NCBI GenBank assembly: GCA_010015655.1 | Contig: ML976745.1 | Span: forward strand, 104,587-168,586 | DNA length: 64,000 nucleotides | From: Bimuria novae-zelandiae CBS 107.79 | Lineage: Eukaryota; Ascomycota; Dothideomycetes; Pleosporales; Didymosphaeriaceae | Direction of reading: 5' to 3' | Part shown: piece after piece, positions 17,800 to 28,957 of the stretch | Layout: every line of letters starts with the position of its first letter | Position numbering within the stretch: position 1 is the stretch's first letter | Position numbers and translations under genes: made by a program | The notes under the pieces: model-generated | The model's input: the letters and a program-made list of their open reading frames with translations, nothing else | What the model was told of the DNA's origin: nothing | The model's database searches: none

Positions 17800-20700
17800 A
17801 TAGCCTCCCTATTTATAAATAAATTTTAAGTATTAGGAGTTAATAAGAATAAAACACGATAATTCTTAAGCAATATTAAAGCACTTGTTAACCTTTAAGA
17901 TACCTTTTAAACTCTACTATAATAAGTAAGAGAACTAATTAAAGAAATAGTAAAAAAGTACTAAAAGCCCCTAGTAATATAATAATACTTTTAAAAAATA
18001 AGAGGTATAAATTAGTAATTAGAGGTAGACTAATAAATAGAGCCACTAAAGAGATTAATAGTAGAGCTTATTTTAAACTAAGGAAGAAGCCGCCGTTCTA
18101 AAATTCTTAATTTAGTCTACTTTAATAGCAAATAATAGAATTACTACTGCTTTAGAAAAGTAATATAATATAATTTCTTAGAGGATAGAGAATACCTTAG
18201 AATTATATTTAAATATATTATTAGTTAATTAATAGGACGTATAGCGACGGTGGGAATTATATATCTAGACTACTACCTAAAATGCACTAAAGCTAACCTC
18301 TAGGAGTTACTAGACTAAAACTTCTATAACTACCGAGCAGAAAAAATCGCGTGTAACTACTTACTTATAATATAATAAGGAAACTAGAAGCTTTATAACT
18401 TTAATTTTAACTTTAATAACTACGCTATAGAAACTAAGAAGTATAATTAAGAAATTCTAAAAAATATATACTTTTAAAGCCTTCGCAATAACCTATAGGA
18501 CTAAATAATTATAGTAAATATAAATAATAATTAGGAACTGTAAGGGGTCTAAAAGAAAGTTTATAAAATTAAAGAACACTATTCTTAATATAAATTATAA
18601 TTACTAAAATTTTTTACTAAGAGCGGGGTGCTAAACGGGATAGATTAAGAACCTACCAAAGCTAACTCTAGAAGGATATCTAGCTAACAAAACTAAGATA
18701 AAAAAACACTAAGTAATAGATAGAGCTATAGGACACTAGTCTAGTAATATCTAAAGACGAGCCATGTAGATATCGCGCGAGGTAATAGAAACCCGTAAGA
18801 CGAATAGTTCTTATTTTTATTATAAAGATATAGGACACCGCGTAAAGTAGTATAAACTTTTACTTATAATAAAGCTAGTATAAGTTCGCGCCACTATACC
18901 TGCTACTAAGAAATTATTTAATAAAAAGTTTAATATAGCCTTTATTAATTTAAAAAAAACTTAGATCTTCTTAGTAATAGTCGTCGCTAGGAGGCAAAAG
19001 TAAGAAAAGGATAAAAAATAACTTTTGATAACTTTTAAAGGCTATAGCTAGACCTAATACTAGTAATAGTATACTTGCTTATTAATATTATTGTGTTTAT
19101 ATTAATAATAATTAATTTAGGGTATTTAACCTTTAAATTTATATTAAAAATATTTATAATAGAAGCTTACTTATAGCGTAAAAATCTACCCTATTTATAA
19201 GAGGTTATTAGTATTAAAGACATGCGACTCTTCGTACGCGAAGTAGTCTAAATAAAACTAAATATTAATTGCTATATAGAACTAATATAATTATATATTT
19301 TACCTAGTAATAAGGCGTACAATATAATTCTTAGCCTAATCTAGATAAAGAAGAATAGGGTTAAACTAGCCCTAGTAAAGAAATTAATTTAAATTAGAAG
19401 TTTAGACACTCGTTTTCATAATTAAAAAAGTAATAAACTATTAATAAAGCTCTAAAGAATATTAATTATAGCTTTTATAGCTATAAATTAGCGTAATTAA
19501 CGCCTAGAAAATAGGGCTAAAGTGTTTTCTATATTAATAATAGATAAATAGAAGGCGTTAATCCGTAAGTTTAAGGTAAACCTATAAGAGTTATTATCTA
19601 AAGCTTTGAAGGACTTATAGCGTATCTTTTATAAGAAATAAGCTAATAAGCTTCCTATATACTGTGAACCTAGAGTGGGTCTTTCTATACCTCGTAGAAA
19701 AAGATGGCAAGACCCTAAAAATCCCCTATAGCCCTCTATTTAATATGTCTCGTGAAGGATCGCTTGTCCTTTAGAAAGAGCTTATTAAATACTTAAATAA
19801 AAGCTTTATTTAAGTAAGTAAGTCTAGCCCTATTACCTTAGTGTAATTTATTAAAATACGTAGTAATAGACTACGCTTTTATATTAATTACTATGCCTTA
19901 AACGCTGTCTTAAAAAAGGACTAGTACTTTTTACTATTAATTAGTAAGACCCTTTAGCTACTCGCGAAGGCTAAATAGTTTAGTAAACTTAATATAATTT
20001 AGGCTATTTATAAGCTTTAGATAATAAAAGGCGAAGAAATAGAAAATAGCGTTTAGAATCTAATTTAGTCTTTATAAGTAGCTAGTAGTTCCTTTTACCC
20101 TAGCTAATACGCTAAGTATATTTTAGTATTATATTAATTAGGGACTAAAGGAGTACTTTAATAACTACTACTTAGCGTATATAGATAACGTTTTTATCTT
20201 TTCTAGTAGTAGCTAAAAAGACCACGAAGAAAAAGTATAAACTATAATTTAAAAGTTAAGGGTCGCAGGACTATATTTAAATATTAAAAAAATTTAAGTT
20301 CTACGTTACAAAGACTAAGTACCTTAAATTTAATATAGAAGTTAATAAGGGTATAAGCATAGACCTAGATAAAGTTTAAATAATTTAAAAATAAGAGCTA
20401 CTAACTTTAGTAAAAAAAGTCTAAAACTTTGTAGGCTCCGCGAACTTTTATTAGAGATTTATATAAAACTTTTTTAGTATAGTAATGTTAAGATCCCAAA
20501 GTGGTAGCCATTCTCTAAGGGGCTAAGGTTGGTTCTCGGGCAGGAGTACTAGTAGGACGGGAAAGGGTTGTAGTGATAGCTTGCGCCTGTCACTGAGGGC
20601 GTTGGTATCGAAGGTGTGTACAGCACAATTAAATCAACAAGGTTGCTTATTCAGATCCAAACGATAGATTGATAAACAGGTTGAACACGCATATCCAGAG

Positions 20701-21790
20701 GGATATTCGAGCTCTCTATATACCCGTAGGCTTTCTTCTGTCATCACCCGTTTTTGTGCCATCATGACCTTGGTCTGATGGTACTGGCATCAGTGATGGT
20801 ACTGCCATCACTGTCTTGGCGTGATGGTGTGGCTTGGCGTGAGGGTACATCACGTGACCTCGGTAGTGCGGTCCCACTATGGGTTACCCCGCCATGGCCG
20901 CCGTTGGCCCTCCTTTACTGCCGCTCGTTCAGATCCTAACAAGTAAGCCCCCTTATAAATCTTACTAGTAAAGGAGTAGAATTTATTTAGGAATAAAAGT
21001 AGTAGTATATATTTAACTTTTTAAAAATAGCGTTTTATACGGACCCCGCACTAGCCTACTTTAATCCTAATTAAAAATTAGTACTCAAAGTAAACGCTTT
21101 TAGCTAGTTAATTAGGAGATACTTCTCTTAGTATAATAATAGAATTTTACGCCTAGTGGCTTATTTCTTAGTAAAGAATGGCCTGGTAGAATGTAACTAC
21201 GCTATCTATAATAAAGAGATACTTATAGTTACTAAATACGTAAATAAATAAGACTATATATATTAAGCGGTGAAGCATTATATAGTCTATACTAATTATA
21301 AAAACCTTACGTATTTTGCTACTAAATAAAGGTTAGATAAATAATACGTTTAGTAGGTAAATATATTTAGATAAATTAATATAACGTTTATATATAGACT
21401 AGGATTAGTAAACTTTAAAGTAAATATTTTTTAGAGGGACTAAGACCTGCTAAAGGATAATAAAGATAATAAATTAAAGTTAAGATACTTTACGATTTTT
21501 TAAAAAACTACTAAGAGAAATAGTCTAAAGTCTTTTATCCCTTAAATACCTACTACTATAGAGAAACCTAACTATATTAAAATAAATAAAAACCTAGTGC
21601 TCGCTTACCTAATACGTCCTAAACTACCTATATTAACCCTTAAGGAGGCGATAATCCTGCCAAGCGACGTAAACTTGACTTTAATACTATATAGTAAGAG
21701 GTAAAATATAATAAAGATAGCGCGTATAGCAAGATAAAGGCCGATTTATACGCTTTCTATACTATTATATAGAGTATAAATTTTAATAGG
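17800..21790 (+). mobile_element. Degraded Ty3/gypsy retrotransposon remnant, plus orientation
   Basis: Heavily RIPed. Plus-strand reading shows a gypsy pol: an N-terminal RT block near 19640-19760 (LEEKTG..-like run, then NPL-SPLFNMS), YIDNVFIFSS (YVDD-type active site with Asp-to-Asn change) at about 20177-20212, and an RNase H region at about 21030-21400 containing AYFNPN, VAYF, ECNYAIYNKEIL and YRLGL. A gag-like acidic/Lys-rich region lies before 18.8 kb. No integrase core or flanking LTRs were recognised, so it is probably truncated at about 21.79 kb. The solo LTR at 20486-20941 splits the RT/RNase H coding region. Boundaries are approximate. Confidence 0.65.
20486..20941. repeat. Solo LTR, un-RIPed, inside the gypsy remnant
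   Basis: 456 bp of balanced base composition surrounded by AT-rich DNA. It starts TGTTAAGATCC and ends AGATCCTAACA (imperfect inverted termini), with exact 5-bp duplications AGTAA at 20481-20485 and 20942-20946. The internal 61-codon frame beginning near 20754 is a chance frame of the LTR, not a gene. It contains short direct repeats built on GTGATGGTACTG. Confidence 0.85.
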
Positions 21791-21880
21791 TTCTTGGCAT
21801 TTCCGGTCACTCGCTTGTGCTGGTCACTCACTTGTGGAGTACGTTAAATAATTTAGTTATTCATAGATATATTAGTAACC

Positions 21881-22013
21881 TAACCTAACTCTAACCCACT
21901 ATATCTTAGTAACTACAACTATAACCCGCGCTAAAATATTTTAGCGTGGGTTATAGGTGGGTTTAGATTGGGTTAGCTTAGTCATAACCCAACCCCAACC
22001 CAACCCCAACCCA
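21881..22013. repeat. Nested palindrome followed by CCCAAC-rich repeats
   Basis: A near-perfect 38-bp palindrome occupies 21919-21956 (19-base arms, one mismatch, no spacer). It is framed by a looser outer pair of arms at 21881-21899 and 21957-21975 (about 15 of 19 positions). Immediately after it, 21985-22013 holds two and a half copies of an AACCCAACCCC unit. This is not the canonical TTAGGG/CCCTAA telomere unit. The element type is unknown; a short MITE-like hairpin is possible. Confidence 0.6.
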
Positions 22014-22057
22014 TTTCCCAGTCTAGGCGTGGTATAGGACGACGTACATTACGTCTA

Positions 22058-23374
22058 CTGTGGTATCAGGCAAAAGTGAGGTGAGTGGCCCGCGCACAAC
22101 AGGGGTGTCGCCAAGATGCCGAGCCATGTAAATTTCGCACGCTTGTCCTCTTTTATGTATAAATTTCAGTACCTAGTGTGACCACCTTTCGCATTAATTA
22201 CAGCCTAGTATCTAGCTGGCATGCTCTCGACGAGCTCCCTAAATACTTTACTTCTAATTAAGTCCCACGCTTCCTATATAATATCACGTAGCTGGCTATA
22301 TATACGCTGCTTACCCCTAGGTAGATTAAGATAATACTACTTAATATAGTCCTTTATCTTATTCTACACTGCCTTAATTGGGTTGAGATCTGGCGAGAAC
22401 GCTGGCTAAAAGATAGGGTAAATTCCTCTTAATTAAAGCTCTTTAATTATGTAAGTAGCAGCGTGCCTAGGAGCGCTATCTTATATAAATTAAAGATATA
22501 GATTAAGGCGTAGCTATCCGTAAACGAGAGGTATAACTCTCTTATAATAGCTCTCCTTATTAATACTCTTCTATTCCTTCTCTTAGAACACTGACGGCCC
22601 CTTTGTCGTACCTAAGAAGCAACCCTAGAACATCTAGCTACGCTTCTTACGTAGTTTCTTAACAATATAAAAGGGATCTAATTCCTCTCTAGGGCGCCTA
22701 GTAACCTACTTCTTACGATACTAGTTACTAGTCACCTAAGTTTCGTCGCTCTAGAGGATTATATACTACTACTAAGGAGACTAGTTAGCGTGAGCTTTTG
22801 CCTACGCGAGGCGTAGCTAACGATTCTTCTTAGTAAAAGGAGGCTTAGCAAGAGTAACGCGGCAAGTATACCCTCTACTTTATAAAGTATTCTAAATTAC
22901 GTATTTACTAACGCCCTAATAAGTAAAGGGACCCTTTATAAGGCGTAGGAAACTTATCTACCTCCCCTTTTAAGAGGATTTAATAAATTCTTTAAGCTAG
23001 TTTACTTATTTATTTATAAGGGAGGATAAATAATTAGTATACTTCTTTAGCGTAACGCGTGCGCTAGTAATTACGTAAGCAACTTATCTTTCTAAGACCT
23101 TAAGAAGGTTAGTAATAAACAGGTAAGTGTGCCTAGCTAGACGTAAGGTGCGTATCTGGAGGCGTTAGTCGCGAGTAAGGTATTAACGAGTTAGTGTTAA
23201 TGGGGGAGACATTATGGTGATGTTGTGGTGGACAGCACACGACAGAGGTACAAGCATTATCATATAAATTACATAGGGCTAATGGTATTTCTGTTTAGTG
23301 GCGTCCGTTTTGTATCGAGTCAGGCATCCCTGCTGTGCGCGGGCCACTCACCTCACTTTTGCCTGATACCACAG
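22058..23374 (-). mobile_element. Tc1/mariner transposon, complete but RIPed
   Basis: 1317 bp flanked by TA (22056-22057 and 23375-23376). The terminal inverted repeats are about 47 bp with one mismatch, both beginning CTGTGGTATCAGGC. Minus-strand transposase remains are clear: a block near 22395-22440 reading PAFSPDLNPI (the second Asp/last acidic region of the DDE/D domain) and a C-terminal block near 22190-22240 reading RELVESMPAR followed by AVINAKGGHTRY, both hallmarks of Tc1 transposases. An upstream block matches the QDSAP-H region. Multiple stop codons inactivate it. The TIRs keep normal GC while the interior is RIPed. Confidence 0.88.
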
Positions 23375-25303
23375 TATCCTTAGGGGTGACTATACGGGGA
23401 AATGGATTATAGACAGCATTAAAGTCCATAATTACACGTTATAATATTATTTAGAACGTGTTTTGTGAGTGATAAGGAATGAAAGCTCGCTTAGGGCAAA
23501 TCTGACCTGACCTGAGGAATTTTTCATGGCGCGCTACCTGTTTTGGCAAGGTCAGGTGAGGCACGCTAAAGTCAGGTCAGGTTGACTTGAATCCTGAGAG
23601 AAATCGCGTACCGGTCCGGTCTCCACATGAACCAGTTCCCATTCGAAAAGTACCGCCAGCCCAAGGTGAACGCGCTGTATCATCTTCAATGCCCTCTCAA
23701 GAAGACGATGCTCTATCCCCCAAGCAAGTCGGTATCGAAGGTTCCGAAGATGTTACAGCGAATGCATGGTATTGGATAGGTTTCGCTTCCAGGACTGCCA
23801 TGGGACTTTGAATGCATCGCGATGCCGAGCCTAGCACACTATTGGATTACAATAAGAAGATGTGGCGGCGCGTGTGGTGGCCGCTCGTCTAATGCGATCT
23901 TTTAATACCTTTGCATTATGGACTTTCGAGCCAGTTCAGAAGGCAAGATGTCCTTGCCGAAACGGACACAAAGCTGGCAACATGGTCATTGATGCTACCA
24001 CAGCATCTTCATCTCCGACCTACGCTAACTCTCGGCTTGTGGCCCGCAACACTTCATTTGATGTAAAACACGATTCTTATACTACTTCACCGTCCAAGGC
24101 CACATGCCGCCAAACCTCCTCCATCCCCATCCGGGCTTCCCACCTCGACTGTCGCAGACAACTGCTCCGCCGCTGTAGGAGTTGTGTAGTCAATATTCGA
24201 ATCGTTTTGTGATCGTCAACATCTCTCGTCGTTATGGCTCCTCAGTGTCACAGCACTTTTCACAACAATGATACAATTAAACGTCGAGTTGCGCTGCGCG
24301 AACCCGTTGTTGACTCTAGCCGGAGTACAGATATCAATCGACGCTTTACTCACTTGAAAATCTGGCCAGACTGTGGCCAAATGCGGAGAGTATATTGCGC
24401 TTGTTCGAGCATGGCGGCAAGATGCAAGGCAAAACGTATTATTGGAGGAAGCTATGGCAGGGTCAGAGCAGTGGCCAATTTCCCTGCCTTCAGCGCAGGC
24501 CATGGAGAAATCTGTGAGCGGTTGTCGTCACATCATCGGCCCATGAAAATCTCGCCAACTGGAACTATAGGTGGAGATCTTTGACCTGCGGCTCCGTCTT
24601 CAACATCCATGAACAATCCGAACGGCATGACAGGCTGGCGACAACTTTTCCCTTTCACCGAGACTCTGGAAACTAGAGAATCGCTAGGATCAACATTCCT
24701 GATCGTGGGACCGAAATGTATTGGCAGGAGCTATTCGATACCGGGGCCGATGTAGGCGTCGAATCTCGTGAAAGATACGTCGCCATAATACCTAGGTACT
24801 TTAGGAAAGCCAGAGATGGTACTTCGATCGGTTTGTTAGAGCCCCTGGGGTTACTAAGAAGACAGAACATAGTCTAGCGCAAAGTTTTCTCCCGTGTTTT
24901 CTCGCATGGCCCGTTTCCAAACTTCATGCCGCCGCAGTGGTTTCCGTCCATACATCACGGATGCTGAGACTACCGATGTAGCCTCCGGAATACCACGCGT
25001 CCATAATTCAACAACTTTCTCCTCGTAGCGGAACCTGATGCTCGACAGCCACATTAGAAGTCTTTCCGTCATCGATGCGTGGTCCAGCCCCACGGAGAAC
25101 TGAACAACACCTCGAGTGCCTGGAAATTGGGACGTGCGCACTTCTACGACCGATAACCCAACTCATCATGACCTAAATATTCCCTTCAAATGTGGACTTG
25201 AGCGTGCGAACGTCATTGAGGCTCTCATTTGCAGCGCGATGGGGCTCAAGTCACGCGTTCAAGGTTCCGCGCTCGTGCGTGGACCGCTCCAGCGCGGCCA
25301 ACA
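23375..25303. other. Normal-GC spacer between transposons, no confident gene
   Basis: About 1.9 kb with little RIP signature, unlike both neighbours. At 23485-23580 it has short inverted CTGACCTGACC/GGTCAGGTCAG motifs. The longest suggestive frame is 24854-25141 on the minus strand (95 codons, with KVVELWTRGIPEATSVV and RRHEVWKRAMRENTG); I do not recognise it, and it lacks a clear continuation. The region may be decayed host DNA or part of an uncharacterised element. Confidence 0.4.
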
Positions 25304-25436
25304 AACAGTGCACTTGGCGTACGGCTCGTGGTTCCGTACCGTGCACGGTTCACTTGACAGTCTTTAAGAGAGAAAAAGACCAGCTTGTGGCACGTGCACG
25401 GTACGGAACCACGAGCCGTACGCCAAGTGCACTGTT
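25304..25436. repeat. Perfect 44-bp inverted repeat with 45-bp loop
   Basis: Arms at 25304-25347 and 25393-25436 are exact reverse complements, beginning AACAGTGCACTTGGCG. The loop is 45 bp. Neither arm shows RIP. It could be a foldback element or a short MITE; no target duplication was identified. It lies about 40 bp left of the first tandem DDE transposon. Confidence 0.85.
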
Positions 25437-25600
25437 CGTTATCGGTGCTCTCCGAAATATCGGTGCTCTCCGAAATACCGTCCCGCCCCACTTCGGGCAG
25501 CCGAAGTGGACCTAGCTTCCTGGAAAATATTTTCTATCACCTAATTTGTTAGTAAAATAATAATTACAGCAAATATTCACCCTATATTAATACCTATATT

Positions 25601-27340
25601 ATGCTGCCGCGTAGTTAACGTAAGCGTATAGCTACCTAGCTATTTAATAGGGGTTAAAATCCTTTAAAACGTGCGCGCTGGGCGCCTATAGTAGCTACTA
25701 AAGGTGCTAAGTTACGGAGAAAAGTATCTAAAAAGGCTCCTCCTCCAGCGGAAGGCAACACTATATCTAATCTAGTTAGCCTTAATTAGGATATTAAGCC
25801 TCCGTCTGCGCAGCTATTGCTAGCAATTATATTATTTAGTAATCTACCTAGTAACCTGCCTAGTAACCCGCCTAGTAGATATATATCTAATCTAATTAGC
25901 AACCCTACGCAGGGAGAAACTTAAGAAGATAAGCTAAAATTAGCTACTAGGGTATCTAAAGCAGAGTTACCGTTTGTTACTTACCGCTGGCAGGCCTTTA
26001 TAGGTCCTAAAAAGGAGCTCTATAAGCCAAAATTCAATATAGAGTTTATCCTAGAGCACTACTACGCTAGTTAGCTTTAGATATAGGTAAATAAGGTTGC
26101 TTAAAACTTAGCTATAAAGATAACTCTACTATAAAAAGTAATAATTAGGGACGTTTCTAGCTACGCGTACAGGCAAAAGACCCTAAAAAGGTAAAAGCTA
26201 TAGTAATTACTTAAGCGTAAAGACGCTACTAGCTTTATCTATATTATAAAATATACGTAGCACCTAAGAGAGTCCTTAATTAATATAATATATCTTAACT
26301 TTAACGCGACGCTTGCTACTAAGTCTATAAAGGTAATTAGTCTTATAGGCTAATAACGTAGCAGAGGCTTGTCTAGCTCTTAGGGCCAGGTTCGACTTAC
26401 TATAATATAAAGGTAGCTATAAGAGCTGCTAGAGATCCTTGCTAGCCATGCTATTACTAAGGGACCTTTAATAGTTATCCGCGATAAGTGGAGGTGCCAG
26501 GATACTTACTATAGTAACTACCCATACGTCTGCTAGGTCCAGCGTACGCCTGGCCAGCCTAATCGATTTAAGAACCATTTCCTAGTAAGTAGTAATATTG
26601 TGGCCATGTGGGCGCGCAACATTAGCCTCGAGAGGTGTAGCGTTAACGTGCCAGACAATACTGTACGCCTTGCTCTACGTACAGCGAGGGACCTAAAGGC
26701 AAAAGAGAAGGCAAAGGAGAAGGCGTAATAGGGCTTAGCGTCTACGTTTGTGTTTATAGCAAATAGCTTTATAAGCGCGATTGCTACTAGCGCGCTGTTT
26801 ATTAGTTAGTTAGTATAAAGTTAGCTACTTGCACGGTAGGTACCTATACCTATAGCGCCTACTATTAGCTCTGCGAGTGCTCTGAGCGTGCCAGCGCCAG
26901 CGTGGAAAGATCTAATATAGAGAGATCTAACGTACGAGAATAACATAGAGCTCTTATATTAGACTTAGCACTTCTTTAACTAGTAGATAGATTAGGCAAT
27001 AGCTGTAGAGGTGTTAAAGATTAAGATAGTATTTAGAAGGGTTATTAAGGCTAGGCGGATCGATTTGAACATGCTAATAGATAGATCTAATATAGGCATG
27101 CCGTACGAGATTTAGAGAGATAATTTTAAGCTACTAATCGTACTGCTTCTATAACTCTGTAAAATGGCATTTTAGTGGCAACTCTAGTATCCTGGACTTT
27201 TAGAGAGTGATCGAGAGGCATGTAGGGAGCTATAGCGGCAAGATAATGAGTAGAAATAGTAGCTGAGAGCTACTTAGGTAGAGGGCGGAGAGACGATCGT
27301 GTAGAGGTGATCGTGTAGAGGTAATTGAGTAGAGGGCGTA
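25601..27340 (+). pseudogene. Accessory gene of the two-gene transposon, copy 1 (function unknown)
   Basis: Read through its RIP stop codons, the frame begins MLPR at 25601 and runs to about 27.34 kb. It has a basic N-terminus, a proline-rich segment, then KPKFNIEFILEHYY. The most distinctive block, near 26480-26680, reads IRDKWRCQD, then YPYVCWVQRTPGQP and NHFLVSSNIVAMWARNISL. If a TAC codon there was originally TGC (a RIP-type change), the block has a W-C-x4-C-x6-CW arrangement that could bind zinc. A lysine/alanine-rich stretch and an acidic/arginine tail follow. I do not recognise the family with confidence. Its retention in both copies suggests a role in transposition or target choice, which is inference. 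The end coordinate is approximate. Confidence 0.5.
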
Positions 27341-27689
27341 GAGGTGTTATCTTCGACGCGTAGGGTACGGGCCATATCCTATAGATATCGCCTAATATGA
27401 TTACCTTATTTGTATAATTAAACACTAACTTTCTTGCCTTGTCTGCTTACCGTACGCCTTACCCTCTGTAACTCTACTACTACGCTAGCTACACTAAAAT
27501 AGATAATAGTAATTAATTTAGTAGCCTTAGATTACCCTTACACTACTATAAAATTACTATATTTATATTATAGTAGGTGCTAGATTTCTAATCTCTAAAA
27601 CTAACTCTAACAGAATATATCTAACTATGTACTACTAACGATAGTATAAAACCACTCCGGCGAATACCAAATATATACTATTAACTATA

Positions 27690-28691
27690 GTATAATACCT
27701 CTATAGCGCCTACCTATAGTACCTAAAGAAGTTACCTACAAAGCTTTTATAGTATACACTTAATATAGCTTCCTTTAGAAAATACTTAAATTTATTATAC
27801 GCCTTAGCGCCCTAGTAATGCTATTAGATCTAGGTCTTTAACGCCTTAAAGGTCTGCTTAATTAGATTTATATTAGGTAAGTAAGGAAGTAGAAACTTTA
27901 TAATCACGCCTACCTCTGCGCATATATTGGCTAGCCTTACTAATTAATAAATAGACGCGTTGTTAAGGACTATTACTAAGCGTTTTCCTGGCCAAGGACT
28001 ATAGTGTGGGAGTACTTAATTAGCAATAAAGTCCTTTATTAGCTCCGTAGTAATCGCTCCCTGAAAAATCGTGTAGGCGAGGTATCCATTAACGTCTATA
28101 GCTAGTAGTAAGCTCCACCTCTCTAAGCGCTTAGCTAAGTAGCTAACGTGGCAGGCTATATTAACTTTACTCTAACTATACTTTTAATCCTCTATACGCT
28201 CGTTGCAAGCGCTCTTATTAAGGTAAATAATTTAATTAGGTTAATAGATTTACTAGTAACGCGCTTAAAAGGCTTAATAAAGACCCTTATAACGCTTCCT
28301 AACTATCTTTAAGACTGCCTTCTTACTCTATCGCATGGCTTTAAGCTCTTTGTCTAGAGTTATAAGGGATACCTTAACGTCGTACTTATTATATAAGAAG
28401 TCCTGCATCTTATCTATATAAGATATTAGCTTATTACGTAGTATCTTAAGCAGCGCGTCTCTATGGCATTACTTAAGTAGAGGTAGCCTGCCACGACGTA
28501 CGTATCTTGGCCTAATTAGCTTACTAAAGGTTTTTAGGTTAAGCCTATATTTGCGTACTATTTTTAGGTCAACGCCAAGCTCTCTATAGATAGCTTTATT
28601 ATTTTTCCTATCGTTAACGCGATCCACAATAGCCTAGATAAGTAATTACTATAGGTAGTGCCTGGTAGGTCTCCCTAGATCCTGCGGCATT
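27690..28691 (-). pseudogene. DDE_3-type transposase of the two-gene transposon, copy 1
   Basis: Minus-strand frame from MPQDLGRPTRHY at 28691. An N-terminal helix-turn-helix region (KAIYRELGVDLKIVRKYRL) is followed by the catalytic part: a KRLERWSLLLAIDVNGYLA block (first Asp), IFQGAITTELIKDFI, SPWPGKRLVIVLNNASIY (normally DNA-S-H, the second Asp changed to Asn as RIP would do), and FLLPYLPNINLIKQTFKALK (normally P-D-N-P-I-E). Order and spacing are those of fungal PF13358 transposases. Several internal stops make it inactive. The end is approximate. Confidence 0.72.
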
Positions 28692-28957
28692 GTTTACCTA
28701 GGGTGAATATTCCGTGTAATTATTTTATCGCTCACAAAACAGGTGTACAAAAGTGTTAGTAAGGAACTAATTACTAAGTGCTAATAGAAAAATCCGCCAA
28801 AGTGGGGCGGGACGGTATTTCGGAAACGACAATACCGTCCCGCCCCACTTCGGGTAGCCGAAGTGGACCCAGCTTCCTAGAAAATATTTTCTATCACCCA
28901 ATTTGTTAGTAAAATAATAATTATAGCGAATATTCACCCTATATTAATACCTGCATT

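Larger units (their letters stand above)
13076..17800 (-). mobile_element. Degraded Ty1/copia retrotransposon remnant, minus orientation
   Basis: AT-rich and full of stop codons. The left end is a 3' LTR (13076-13361) flanked inward by a minus-strand polypurine tract (GGAGGAG directly before TGTTAAG), which fixes the orientation. Minus-strand reading between about 14250 and 14550 gives copia reverse-transcriptase echoes: CIKPCRPFYVC, then VYVNNVLIVAKE (the YVDD motif with RIP-type Asp-to-Asn changes), then a MKDLGE-like region. The block up to about 17.8 kb is probably integrase and gag, but I could not delimit it. No 5' LTR was found on the right, so it is probably truncated. It is interrupted by the solo LTR at 15401-15786. 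The right boundary is approximate. Confidence 0.6.
25478..28815. mobile_element. Two-gene DDE transposon, copy 1
   Basis: 3338 bp between TA dinucleotides (25476-25477 and 28816-28817), with terminal inverted repeats starting CCGTCCCGCCCCACTT. It carries two convergent RIPed reading frames: an unrecognised gene on the plus strand in the left half and a DDE_3-type transposase on the minus strand in the right half. The termini keep normal GC; the interior is RIPed. Superfamily is Tc1/mariner-like by TA target and DDE_3 motifs (inference). The second copy begins 19 bp further on in the same orientation. Confidence 0.82.

Noticed and set aside
20754..20939. 61-codon plus-strand frame
   Set aside because: Lies wholly within the solo LTR 20486-20941; no coding function expected.
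21985..22013. Telomere or subtelomere tract
   Set aside because: The unit is AACCCAACCCC-like, not TTAGGG/CCCTAA, and it is flanked by ordinary transposon sequence on both sides.
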